Part shown: piece after piece, positions 19,635 through 27,380 of the stretch
Numbering within the stretch: the stretch's first letter is position 1
Layout of the letters: the number at the start of each line of letters is the position of its first letter
From: Streptomyces sp. JHA26
Lineage (GTDB): Bacteria > Actinomycetota > Actinomycetes > Streptomycetales > Streptomycetaceae
Direction: 5' to 3'
Assembly (NCBI RefSeq): GCF_002005565.1
Contig: NZ_BDJC01000001.1
Coordinates: 1-64,000 of the forward strand
DNA: 64,000 bases
Made by a program: the position numbers and the translations under genes
Notes under the pieces: generated by a model
Database searches by the model: none
Told to the model about the DNA's origin: nothing
Seen by the model: the letters and a program-made list of their open reading frames with translations, nothing else

Positions 19635-20165
19635 TCAGATCCCGTCGCCTCTCGCCCGGCGATGCAGGAGCCAGGTACCGCCCGCGGCGGCGACGGCGAG
19701 AGCCGTCACACCGGCCGCGGTCTGCACGGGATCGGGGCCAAGAGCGCCGCCGACCCCCGTCTTGACGCTTCCTCTGGGGTACACCTGCTCGCGGGCGGGG
19801 GTCAGGGTGACCACCAGGTCGCCCGTCACCCGACGGCCGCTCTCGCCGCAGGTGACGACGATCTCGTACGTCCCCGGCTGCGCGCTCGGCGGTACGTCGA
19901 ACCGCCCGGTCACCTCGTCCCCCGGCGTGTCCGGCGCCAGCGGGAACCGGCCCGAGCCCACCGCGCCGGCGTCGCCCTCCGCCGAACCGTCCTCGGCGCA
20001 GGCCGAGGCGGTCACGGTGGCCTCCTCGCCCGGTACGACCGAGGAGGGGTGCACCTCCAGTCGACCGGTGGCCGCGGCGTCCTCGGCGTGCGCGGGCACG
20101 GTGGCGAGGCCCGCGGCCGTGACGGCGAGCGCGGTACCGGTCAGCAGGCGGGCGGTACGTCGCAT
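19635..20165 (-). CDS. Secreted membrane-anchored protein next to the sortase
   Basis: No enzymatic family recognised. The 176-residue protein has a signal peptide (RR start, hydrophobic 7-20, cleavage after AHA near 27), a beta-rich extracellular domain with a possible C56-C106 disulphide (PSAQPGTYEIVVTCGESG is Ig-like), and a C-terminal hydrophobic helix (about 149-167) followed by HRRAR. That layout resembles a sortase-anchored protein, but instead of LPXTG the residues before the helix read GPDPVQTAAG. GAGGGAG is 5 bases before the ATG. Co-orientation with the sortase suggests the two work together; whether it is a substrate is inference. Confidence 0.75.
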   Translation of the reverse strand: MRRTARLLTGTALAVTAAGLATVPAHAEDAAATGRLEVHPSSVVPGEEATVTASACAEDGSAEGDAGAVGSGRFPLAPDTPGDEVTGRFDVPPSAQPGTYEIVVTCGESGRRVTGDLVVTLTPAREQVYPRGSVKTGVGGALGPDPVQTAAGVTALAVAAAGGTWLLHRRARGDGI

Positions 20166-20420
20166 CGGTGCTCCCTCGAGCTCTTCGGTGGCCCCTGCCC
20201 TACCGAGGAAAAGCGCACCGGACGCCCCTCGCTTGTCGAGCGCGCCCCGGCGATGGGGCGAACGGGTGTCACCGACGCGCCCGACGCGCCTGCCGGTGAT
20301 CACGTCTGCGCAGGTCACCGCGGCGGTGCGGGGCGGCGGCGGAAAAGATCCGGAAGGGTGCGCGGCGCGCGTGTGAACGGGTGACCGGGGCGTGCGCGGC
20401 CGGACGCCGCGGAAGCGGGC

Positions 20421-20451
20421 TTGACCTCGAGCAAAGTTGAGGTACCAGGGT
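20421..20451 (+). promoter_or_regulatory. SoxR-type (MerR) promoter with leaderless start
   Basis: ACCTCGAGC-AAA-GTTGAGGT (20424-20443) is an imperfect palindrome resembling the SoxR box (CCTCAAGTT/AACTTGAGG). It sits between TTGACC (20421-20426) and CAGGGT (20446-20451), whose spacer is 19 bp, the long spacing typical of MerR-family targets. Seven bases after the -10 is ATG 20459. The orthologous S. coelicolor gene (SCO2478 as I recall) is a reported SoxR target. The remainder of the 20166-20458 gap shows nothing else. Confidence 0.65.
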
Positions 20452-20458
20452 GTTCCGC

Positions 20459-21115
20459 ATGACCGCAGAGATCGCAGAAACCGCAGAGACCGCAGAGATC
20501 GCAGAAACCGCAGAAGCCGCAGAGACCGCGGAGATCGCAGAGACCGCGCCCCTCCACGTGACCCTGATCGTCGGCAGCAACCGCCACGGCCGCTTCGGCC
20601 CCGTCGTCGCCGACTGGCTCCTGGACCACCTCCACGACCGCGACGACCTGGTCCCCGAGGTCGTGGACGTCGCCGGGACCGACCTGCCCACGGACCTCGC
20701 CCGGACCCCCGGGGCGACCGCCGCGCTGGCGGGCGTCACGCCCGCGCTGGCGGGCGCCGACGCGTTCGTCGTCCTCACCCCGGAGTACAACCACTCGTTC
20801 CCGGCCGGCCTGAAGAACCTCATCGACTGGCACTACCACGAGTGGCGGGCCAAGCCCGTCGGCCTCGTCTCCTACGGCGGCGTCTCCGGCGGCCTGCGCG
20901 CCGTGGAGCACCTGCGTCAGGTCTTCGCCGAACTGCACGCCGTCACCGTCCGCGACACGGTCTCCTTCCACAACGCGGGCGCGGCCTTCGACGACGCGGG
21001 CACGCTCCGGGACCCCGCCGGCCCGGACGCGGCGGCCAAGACCATGCTGGACGAACTGGTCTGGTGGGGCAGGGCGTTGCGGGAGGCGAAGCGGAAGCGC
21101 CCGTACGACGCGTGA
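20459..21115 (+). CDS. NADPH-dependent FMN reductase family protein
   Basis: Flavodoxin-fold reductase that uses NAD(P)H to reduce FMN or quinones. GSNRHGRFG is the flavin-phosphate loop, and TPEYNHSFPAGLKNLIDW and VSYGGVSGG are family motifs. From ATG 20459 it is 218 residues; a GTG at 20450 is possible but would fall inside the -10. The first about 30 residues are a nine-fold Ala-Glu-X repeat absent from typical members, which start near the LHVTLIVGSN strand. The SoxR-like promoter predicts induction by redox-active compounds. The gene stands alone and converges with an M4 protease gene. Confidence 0.88.
   Translation: MTAEIAETAETAEIAETAEAAETAEIAETAPLHVTLIVGSNRHGRFGPVVADWLLDHLHDRDDLVPEVVDVAGTDLPTDLARTPGATAALAGVTPALAGADAFVVLTPEYNHSFPAGLKNLIDWHYHEWRAKPVGLVSYGGVSGGLRAVEHLRQVFAELHAVTVRDTVSFHNAGAAFDDAGTLRDPAGPDAAAKTMLDELVWWGRALREAKRKRPYDA
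20465..20545 (+). repeat. Nine tandem 9-bp units encoding Ala-Glu-(Ile/Thr/Ala)
   Basis: In-frame units of the form GCAGAGATC, GCAGAAACC or GCAGAGACC, nine in a row. Units use GCA and GAA/GAG codons; GCA is rare in this genome. The tract would form a short acidic helix at the protein's N-terminus. Confidence 0.85.
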
Positions 21116-21120
21116 CACGC

Positions 21121-21186
21121 GCGGCGGCCGGCACCCCCGGGAAGGACGCCTCGGGAAGGACGCCCCGGGAAGGTGCCGGCCGCCGC
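21121..21186. terminator. Large hairpin with tandem repeats in its loop
   Basis: Perfect 15-bp arms GCGGCGGCCGGCACC (21121-21135) and GGTGCCGGCCGCCGC (21172-21186). The 36-base loop holds direct repeats of CGGGAAGGACGCC, two full and one partial. It lies between convergent genes and probably terminates both. Confidence 0.65.
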
Positions 21187-21200
21187 CGGGTGCCGGTGGG

Positions 21201-22844
21201 TCAGCCCACGTTCACCGCGCTCCACGCCGCGGCCACCGCCGCGTGCTCCGCGCTGTCGGCGCCGTACAGTTCCTCGGCCGCGCTCAGGGTGGCGGCCCGC
21301 GCCCCCGCGTAGTCGGTGGACGAGGTCATGTGGACCGTCAGCGCCCGGTACCAGACGGCACCCAGCTTGTCCCGGCCGATCCCGGTCACCGTGGAGCCGT
21401 CGCAGGTGGGGGAGTCGTAGGCGACCCCGCCCACGGTCCGCGCACCGCTGCCCTCGGCCAGCAGGTACGCGAAGTGGTTCGCGACGCCGGACGAGTAGTG
21501 GACGTCGAGATTGCCGACCGAGGGGCTCCAGCAGTCCGCCGAGGTGCCGTCCCGGCTCGGCCGGTCCATGTAGCGCAGGGCGTCGCGCCCGAAGCCGGAG
21601 CGGACGACCTTCTCGCCGATCAGGTAGTCCCCGGCGTCGGCGGAGTTGCCGGCGTGCCACTCCACCAGCGTGCCGAAGATGTCGGAGGTGGCCTCGTTCA
21701 GGCCGCCGGACTCGCCCGAGTAGGTCAGCGCCGCCGTCGACGACGTCACCCCGTGCGACATCTCGTGCCCGGCGACGTCCAGCGACACCAGCGGACCGAA
21801 GGTCGTGCCGTCACCGTCGCCGTACGTCATGCAGAAGCAGGTGTCGTCCCAGAAGGCGTTGTTGTAACGGGTGCCGTAGTGCACCCGGTTGTAGGAGCCC
21901 TTGCCGTCGCCGGCGATGCCGCTGCGCCCGTGGACGTCGCGGTAGTAGTCCCAGGTCGCGTCGGTGCCGTACTGGGCGTCCACCGCGGCCGAGGCGCGGT
22001 CGGCGGCCTCGCCGGTGCCCCAGTGGTTGTCGGCGTCCGTGAACACCGTCGAGGGCGCCCGGCTGAGGCAGATGGTCAGGATGCACAGGTCGGTCTTGTT
22101 CGCCGCGTCGCCCGTGTACGTGCCGCCGCGCGTCGCGTCCTTCAGCTGGTACGCCGACCCCGACCGCGTCGTCTCCAGCGGCACCGTGCCGCCGTACAGC
22201 GACCTGCCGTCGCCCGCGGCCGACTCGATGGTGTCCCAGGCGTCGATGCGGGCGCCGGTGCCCGCGTCGGTCAGGACCGTGCGGGCGACCGGGTTGCCCA
22301 GGGAGTCCAGGGCCGCCGCGTTCGTGCGCCAGGCCAGCTTCGGGGCGCCGTGCAGGGCGTCGACGACCAGCTCGGGCTTGGCGGTGAGCCGCTTCAGCAA
22401 CTCGCCCGGGTTGGCGGCGCGCAGCGCGTTCGCGGCCAGGTCGGCGGCCTTGGGCGCCGACAGCTTCGGCGTGACGGTGGGCGGGGAGACGGACGCCCGC
22501 GTCGCGCGGTCGGCACCGCGGTAGTCGCCGTCGGGGGCCAGGTGGACCACGAAGTCGCCGCCCAGGACGGGGAGTCCGCGGTAGGTGCGGTCGTAGCGGA
22601 CGTGCTGGGTGCCGTCCGGGTCGACGACGACGTCGCGGACCCGCGTGTCCTGGGCGCCGGTCAGGCCCAGGGCCGTGGCGTGGTCCGCGAGGGCCGCCGC
22701 GGCGTGGTCGAGGGCGGCGGCGGGAGTGGGCCCGTCGGCCGCGCCCGCGGTGGGGGCGAGGGCGACGGCCAGGAGGGAGACGGCGGTGGCGGCGATGCTC
22801 GCCGTGGTGGGGCGGGAACCTCTGACGTGCCGTATTCGGCTCAT
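21201..22844 (-). CDS. Secreted neutral metalloprotease, M4 (thermolysin) family
   Basis: Zinc endopeptidase exported as a preproprotein. The signal peptide (RR near 11, hydrophobic 17-30, AGA/ADG cleavage near 35) is followed by an FTP/PepSY-like propeptide to about residue 205, then the catalytic domain. The zinc site is H360-E-M-S-H364 with E384 in GGLNEATSD, the exact thermolysin spacing of 24 residues from first His to Glu. The C-terminal M4 helical domain is present (DVHYSSGVANHFAYLL). At 547 residues it is full length. GAGGAG lies 5 bases before the ATG. A CLCILTICL-type Cys pair near the domain junction may form a disulphide. Confidence 0.95.
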   Translation of the reverse strand: MSRIRHVRGSRPTTASIAATAVSLLAVALAPTAGAADGPTPAAALDHAAAALADHATALGLTGAQDTRVRDVVVDPDGTQHVRYDRTYRGLPVLGGDFVVHLAPDGDYRGADRATRASVSPPTVTPKLSAPKAADLAANALRAANPGELLKRLTAKPELVVDALHGAPKLAWRTNAAALDSLGNPVARTVLTDAGTGARIDAWDTIESAAGDGRSLYGGTVPLETTRSGSAYQLKDATRGGTYTGDAANKTDLCILTICLSRAPSTVFTDADNHWGTGEAADRASAAVDAQYGTDATWDYYRDVHGRSGIAGDGKGSYNRVHYGTRYNNAFWDDTCFCMTYGDGDGTTFGPLVSLDVAGHEMSHGVTSSTAALTYSGESGGLNEATSDIFGTLVEWHAGNSADAGDYLIGEKVVRSGFGRDALRYMDRPSRDGTSADCWSPSVGNLDVHYSSGVANHFAYLLAEGSGARTVGGVAYDSPTCDGSTVTGIGRDKLGAVWYRALTVHMTSSTDYAGARAATLSAAEELYGADSAEHAAVAAAWSAVNVG

Positions 22845-22957
22845 CGAACTCCTCGGGACGGGCGCTTGGCGCGTGGGGACGCTGGTACTGACTCGGATTC
22901 AAGAGCCCGCTGTATGTCATGTCCATAGCGCTCACGTGGAGATCGTGAGGGGAGAGA

Positions 22958-23386
22958 ATGACCCTCGTGGATGCCGAGCGACTGCCCTTCTTCGTCTACG
23001 GGACGCTCCGCCCCGGCGGCCCCTACCACGCCCGTTTCCTCGACGGCCGTACCCGGACCGAGGAACCCGCCCGTCTCACCGGCGCCACGCTGTACGCGGG
23101 CCCCGGTTACCCCTACGCCGTCGAGGCGGCGGACGGCACGGTGCGGGGCGACCTCGTCACCCCCCTGCCGGAGGCGTACGACGACCTGCTGGCCGCCCTC
23201 GACCGGCTGGAGGAGTACGTGCCGGGCGACCCGCGCAACCTCTACGACCGCGTGGCCAGGGACGTCGTCCGGGACGCCGACGGGACGCCCGTGCGCGCCT
23301 GGGTGTACGTCGCCGCCCCGCCCGTCGCCGCCCGGCTGCGGGCACGCGGCGAAGTGATCGCGAGCGGCGACTGGTGGACCCGGTGA
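22958..23386 (+). CDS. Gamma-glutamylcyclotransferase-like protein (YtfP/GGCT family)
   Basis: A 142-residue protein with the GGCT-like barrel. FVYGTLRPGG (12-21) is the substrate-binding loop, LDRLEEYVPG carries conserved acidic residues, and AWVYVA is the last core strand. Such proteins release 5-oxoproline from gamma-glutamyl amines or dipeptides; the substrate here is not known. GAGGGGAGAG precedes the ATG. It is divergent from the protease gene and ends 10 bp from the convergent nitrate reductase gene. Confidence 0.85.
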   Translation: MTLVDAERLPFFVYGTLRPGGPYHARFLDGRTRTEEPARLTGATLYAGPGYPYAVEAADGTVRGDLVTPLPEAYDDLLAALDRLEEYVPGDPRNLYDRVARDVVRDADGTPVRAWVYVAAPPVAARLRARGEVIASGDWWTR

Positions 23387-23396
23387 AGGACCGCCC

Positions 23397-25523
23397 TCAG
23401 GGCGTCACCGTCTCCACCCGCACCGCGCACACCTTGAACTCCGGCATCCGCGAGGTCGGGTCCAGCGCCGGGTTGGTCAGGGTGTTGGCGCGGCCCTCGC
23501 CCGGCCAGTGGAAGGGCATGAACACGGTGTCGGGCCGGATGCCGGTGGTGATGCGGGCCGGTGCCACCGCCCGCCCTCGCCGGGACACGACCGCCAGCGG
23601 GTCGCCCTCGGCCGCCCCCAGCCGCGCCGCGAGCCGCGGGTGCAGCTCCACGAACGGGCCCGGCGCGGCGGCGTTCAGCTCGTCCACGCGCCGGGTCTGC
23701 GCGCCGGACTGGTACTGGGACACCACCCGCCCCGTGGTCAGCAGCACGGGGTACTCGTCGTCGGGCTCCTCGGCGCTCGGCCGGTGCGTGACGGGGACGA
23801 AGCGGGCCCGGCCGTCGTCGGTGGCGAAGCGGTCCAGGAAGAGGCGCGGGGTGCCGGGGTGGGGCCCGGTGCCGGTTCCGGTGGTGCCGGTCGCGGCGTC
23901 CGTGCCGTCGTCCGCGGGCGCCGGGCACGGCCAGAAGACGCCGTCCTCCTCCGCCAGCCGCCGGTAGCTGATCCCCGAGTAGTCCGCCGGCCCGCCCGCG
24001 CTCGCCCGGCGCAGCTCCTCGAAGACCTCCTCGGGATCGGTCGGGAACCCCTTCTCCACGCCGAGCCGCCCGGCCAGCCCGTGCAGCACCTCGAGGTCGC
24101 TGCGCACCCCGTCCGGCGGCGTGATCGCGCGCCGCCGCAGCAGCACCCGCCCCTCCAGGCTGGTCGTGGTGCCCGTCTCCTCCGCCCACTGCGTCACCGG
24201 CAGCACGACGTCCGCCAGCGCCGCCGTCTCGGAGAGCACCACGTCGGCCACGGCCAGGAAGTCCAGCGACCGCAGCCGCCCCTCGACGTGCGCCGCGCGC
24301 GGCGCCGACACCACCGGGTTGGAGCCCATCACCAGCAGCGACCTGATGTCCGTGCCCAGCGCGTCCAGCAGCTCGTAGGCGCTGCGCCCCGGCCCCGGCA
24401 GCGAGTCCGGGTCCACGCCCCACACCCCGGCGACGTGCCGCCGCGCCGCCGGGTCGGTCAGCTTGCGGTAGCCCGGCAACTGGTCGGCCTTCTGCCCGTG
24501 TTCGCGCCCGCCCTGCCCGTTGCCCTGACCGGTCAGGCAGCCGTACCCCGACAGCGGCCGCCCGGCCCGCCCGGTCGCCAGGCACAGGTTGATCCACGCG
24601 CCCACCGTGTCCGTCCCCTTGGCCTGCTGCTCGGGCCCGCGCGCGGTGAGCACCATCGCCGCCTGGGGCGCGCAGAACAGCCGCACCGCCTCCCGCAGTT
24701 CGGGAACGGACACCCCCGTGATCCGCTCCACGTACTCCGGCCAGTGCGCCATCGCCGCCGCCCGCGCCTCCTCCCAGCCCGCCGTGCGCTCCTCGACGTA
24801 CCGCTCGTCGACCCGCCCCTCGGCGACGACCAGGTGCAGCATGCCCAGCGCGAGCGCGAGGTCGGTGCCCGGCCTCGGCGCCAGGTGCAGGTCGGCCTGC
24901 TCGGCGGTCTTCGTGCGGCGCGGGTCGACGACGATCAACGTGCCGCCGTTCTCCCGCAGTTCGCTGAAGTACCGCAGCGACGGCGGCATCGTCTCCGCCG
25001 GGTTCGACCCGACGAGGATCACGCACCCGGTCCTGGGGATGTCCTCCAGCGGGAACGGCAGCCCCCGGTCGAGCCCGAAGGCCCGCGTCCCGGCCGCCGC
25101 GGCCGACGACATGCAGAACCGCCCGTTGTAGTCGATCTGCGAGGTGCCCAGCACCACCCGGGCGAACTTGCCCAGCGCGTACGCCTTCTCGTTGGTCAGC
25201 CCGCCCCCGCCGAACACCCCGAGCGCGTCCGCGCCGTACTCCTCCCGCGTCCGCGCCAGCCTCCCGGCGATCCGGTCCAGCGCCTCGTCCCACGAGGCCG
25301 GCACCAGCGCGCCGCCGCCGTCCCGGACCAGCGGCGAGGTGAGGCGGACGCCCGACGAGAGCACCGCGGGCGCCGTACGGCCCTTGCCGCACAGGGCCCC
25401 CCGGTTCACCGGGAAGTCCGTGCGCTCGGTCACCTCGACGCTCCCGTCGGCGGCGGGCGTCAGATTCATCCCGCACTGCAGCGCGCAGTACGGGCAGTGC
25501 GTGGGCGTGGCGGTGTTCTGCAT
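23397..25523 (-). CDS. nasA: Assimilatory nitrate reductase catalytic subunit
   Basis: Mo-bis-MGD enzyme that reduces nitrate to nitrite in the cytoplasm. The N-terminal [4Fe-4S] site is C10, C13, C17 and C45 (CPYCALQCG ... GALCGKG). The Mo ligand is probably C137 in NGRFCMSS. MGD-binding motifs include LVGSNPAETMPPSLRYF, VVDPRRTKTAEQADLHL, LVMGSNPVVSAP and the C-terminal molydopterin-binding domain (LTTGRVVSQYQSGAQTRR). At 708 residues it lacks the C-terminal BFD [2Fe-2S] domain of longer NasA proteins, so an outside donor such as the FAD protein of the nir operon is likely. No strong ribosome site; the start follows from the Cys motif. Corresponds to S. coelicolor SCO2473 by recollection. 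Confidence 0.95.
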   Translation of the reverse strand: MQNTATPTHCPYCALQCGMNLTPAADGSVEVTERTDFPVNRGALCGKGRTAPAVLSSGVRLTSPLVRDGGGALVPASWDEALDRIAGRLARTREEYGADALGVFGGGGLTNEKAYALGKFARVVLGTSQIDYNGRFCMSSAAAAGTRAFGLDRGLPFPLEDIPRTGCVILVGSNPAETMPPSLRYFSELRENGGTLIVVDPRRTKTAEQADLHLAPRPGTDLALALGMLHLVVAEGRVDERYVEERTAGWEEARAAAMAHWPEYVERITGVSVPELREAVRLFCAPQAAMVLTARGPEQQAKGTDTVGAWINLCLATGRAGRPLSGYGCLTGQGNGQGGREHGQKADQLPGYRKLTDPAARRHVAGVWGVDPDSLPGPGRSAYELLDALGTDIRSLLVMGSNPVVSAPRAAHVEGRLRSLDFLAVADVVLSETAALADVVLPVTQWAEETGTTTSLEGRVLLRRRAITPPDGVRSDLEVLHGLAGRLGVEKGFPTDPEEVFEELRRASAGGPADYSGISYRRLAEEDGVFWPCPAPADDGTDAATGTTGTGTGPHPGTPRLFLDRFATDDGRARFVPVTHRPSAEEPDDEYPVLLTTGRVVSQYQSGAQTRRVDELNAAAPGPFVELHPRLAARLGAAEGDPLAVVSRRGRAVAPARITTGIRPDTVFMPFHWPGEGRANTLTNPALDPTSRMPEFKVCAVRVETVTP

Positions 25524-25545
25524 GCCGCCAGCGTGCGTCGCCCGT

Positions 25546-25573
25546 GTTACGCGACCGGGCGACCGATTGTTAC
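25546..25573 (-). promoter_or_regulatory. Weak GlnR-like half-sites upstream of nasA
   Basis: Two GTTAC pentamers (25546-25550 and 25569-25573), GTAAC on the coding strand, lie 23 bp apart and 22-50 bp upstream of nasA. The intervening position of the GlnR consensus is poor and the spacing is off by one from 22, so this is only suggestive. Confidence 0.35.
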
Positions 25574-25649
25574 ACCGCCGGGACGGCGGCCTCCCCGCCG
25601 CCCTCCGGCCACGGTGAGGGGTGTGGCGAGGGGCGCGGGGAGGGCCGTG

Positions 25650-26336
25650 TCACCGCCCTCCGGCCAGCGCCTCGGCCACCCCCGTCTCCTTCGGCCCGAG
25701 GAAGCGCGGATCCGGCTCGAACACCGCGTCCAGCGCCGCCTTGCCCGCCGCGAGGACCTCCCGCGCGCCCCCGTAGTACCAGGTCAGGTCGTGCTCGGCG
25801 TCGACCCCGACGCCGTACGACGCCACCCCCGCCTCCTGGCACAGCGCCACGGCCCGCCGGATGTGGAAGCCCTGGCTGATCAGCACCGCCCGGTCGACCC
25901 CGAAGATCTTCTTCGCGCGGACGCAGGAGTCCCAGGTGTCGAAGCCCGCGTAGTCGCTGACGATCCGCCCGTCGGGCACGCCGTGCCGGACGAGGTACGC
26001 GCGCATGGCGTCCGGCTCGTCGTACTCCTCCCGGCTGTTGTCGCCGGTCACGAGCACCACCTCGATCCGCCCCGCGCGGTACAGCCCCGCCGCCGCGTCC
26101 AGCCGGTGCGCGAGGTACGGCGACGGCTCGCCGTCCCACAGCCCGGCACCGAAGACGACCGCGACCTCGGTGCGCGGCACGTCGGCGACGGTGCGCAGCC
26201 GGTCGTCGGCCGCCAGGTACATCCAGGTGGCCGGCAGCAGCGCCAGCACGCACCCCGCCATCACCGCCTGGACCAGCCGTCGCCGCCCGGCGCGGGTGCG
26301 CGGAAGGCGCGGTCTGCCAGGTCTCCAGCGGTGCAT
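25650..26336 (-). CDS. SanA/YdcF-like DUF218 membrane protein
   Basis: A 228-residue protein with a basic N-terminus, one membrane anchor (about 21-41) and a DUF218 domain outside: TEVAVVFGAGLWDGEPSPYLAHRLDAA, VLVTGDNSREEYDEPDAMRAYL and VLISQGFHIRRAVALC. The closest described relatives are SanA (vancomycin exclusion at high temperature in E. coli) and ElyC/YdcF, linked to envelope integrity; the reaction is not settled. GGGAGGGA is 7 bases before the ATG, which decides the start. The longer upstream frame overlaps the divergent chelatase gene and is not used. Confidence 0.85.
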   Translation of the reverse strand: MHRWRPGRPRLPRTRAGRRRLVQAVMAGCVLALLPATWMYLAADDRLRTVADVPRTEVAVVFGAGLWDGEPSPYLAHRLDAAAGLYRAGRIEVVLVTGDNSREEYDEPDAMRAYLVRHGVPDGRIVSDYAGFDTWDSCVRAKKIFGVDRAVLISQGFHIRRAVALCQEAGVASYGVGVDAEHDLTWYYGGAREVLAAGKAALDAVFEPDPRFLGPKETGVAEALAGGR

Positions 26337-26450
26337 CGGTCGGTCCCTCCCCGGTCGTCTCCTGCTCCCGAGGACGTACGGACGCGCCGTCCGGTTCGCC
26401 GCCCGCTCACACGGGGCGGGCGGTGCCGTGTGAACCGACGGAAAATCCCC

Positions 26451-26477
26451 GTGACGTCCGCGCAACGGGGAGGCAAC
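26451..26477 (+). promoter_or_regulatory. GlnR-like half-sites upstream of the chelatase gene
   Basis: GTGAC (26451-26455) and GCAAC (26462-26466) are 11 bp apart, matching gTnAc-n6-GaAAc with one mismatch. A further GCAAC follows at 26473-26477 on the same 11-bp register. The array is 22-49 bp before the ATG. Confidence 0.5.
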
Positions 26478-26499
26478 CTGCGGCCGCCACCATCGGTGC

Positions 26500-27318
26500 A
26501 TGACGGCAACGACAGCAACGGGCAGGACGACGAGCACGGCGACCCCCGGCGGCGCCCCCGCCCTGGTCGTCGTCGCCCACGGCAGCCGCGACCCGCGCGC
26601 GCTGAGCACCGTACGGGCCCTCCTCGACCGGGTCCGCGCCCTGCGCCCCGCCCTGCCGGTGCACCTCGGGCACATCGAGCTCAACGCCCCCCTGCTCCCG
26701 GACACGCTGGCCGCCCTCGGTGACGGGGAGGCCGTCCTCGTCCCCCTCCTCCTCAGCCGCGGCCACCACGTGGGACGGGACGTCCCCGACATGGCGGCGG
26801 CCTCCCCGGCCCGTACCCGCGTGGCCGCCCCGCTCGGCCCGCACCCCCTCCTCGTGGACGCCCTCCACGACCGCCTCACCGAGGCCGGCTGGCCCGCCCG
26901 CGCCCCCCGGGACAGCGCCGTCGTCCTCGCCTCCGCGGGCTCCCGCGCCCCGGCCTCCCGCGCGGACACGGCCCGCACGGCGGCGCTCCTCGCCACCCGC
27001 CTCGGCGTCCCGGTGACGCCCGCGTACGCCTCGGCGGCCTCCCCGACGGTCCCGGACGCGATCCGCGCCCTGGCCGCCCGGGGCCACCGCCACATCGCCG
27101 TCGCCGCGAACTTCACCGCCCCGGGCCGCTTCGCCACGGAGTGCACGGCCCACGCCCCCTGGATCGCATCCGCCCCCCTGGGCACCCACCCGGCGATGGC
27201 CCATCTGCTCCTGCACCGCTACGACGAGGCACTCGGCGGAGGCGGCGGGAACGACGTGCCCCGAGGGGCGCGGGGAACCGCGCGAGCGGCCACGGCGACA
27301 CCCGCACTCGCCCGGTGA
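26500..27318 (+). CDS. Sirohydrochlorin chelatase / CbiX-like protein
   Basis: Two tandem chelatase-like halves. [12 protein letters not shown] (H27) is the first metal-binding His and [12 protein letters not shown] (H89, H90) the paired site; the second half retains [11 protein letters not shown] and the strand pattern but not the His. The expected reaction is insertion of Fe2+ (siroheme) or Co2+ (cobalamin) into sirohydrochlorin. Siroheme is the NirB cofactor, and GlnR-like half-sites precede the gene, which fits nitrite assimilation. The last about 25 residues run through a copy of the 22-bp dispersed repeat, so the original C-terminus may have been extended by repeat insertion. No clear ribosome site is seen close to the ATG. 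Confidence 0.85.
   Translation: MTATTATGRTTSTATPGGAPALVVVAHGSRDPRALSTVRALLDRVRALRPALPVHLGHIELNAPLLPDTLAALGDGEAVLVPLLLSRGHHVGRDVPDMAAASPARTRVAAPLGPHPLLVDALHDRLTEAGWPARAPRDSAVVLASAGSRAPASRADTARTAALLATRLGVPVTPAYASAASPTVPDAIRALAARGHRHIAVAANFTAPGRFATECTAHAPWIASAPLGTHPAMAHLLLHRYDEALGGGGGNDVPRGARGTARAATATPALAR
27264..27285 (-). repeat. Dispersed 22-bp hairpin repeat, copy 2 (inverted)
   Basis: Exact reverse complement of 2742-2763, including the GCGCGG-TTCC-CCGCGC stem. Here it lies inside the 3' end of the chelatase reading frame. Confidence 0.7.
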
Positions 27319-27380
27319 CCGCACCGGGCGGACGCACAGGCCCCCCCCGAGCGCCACCCCTTCCGCATACTGTTCAGGAC

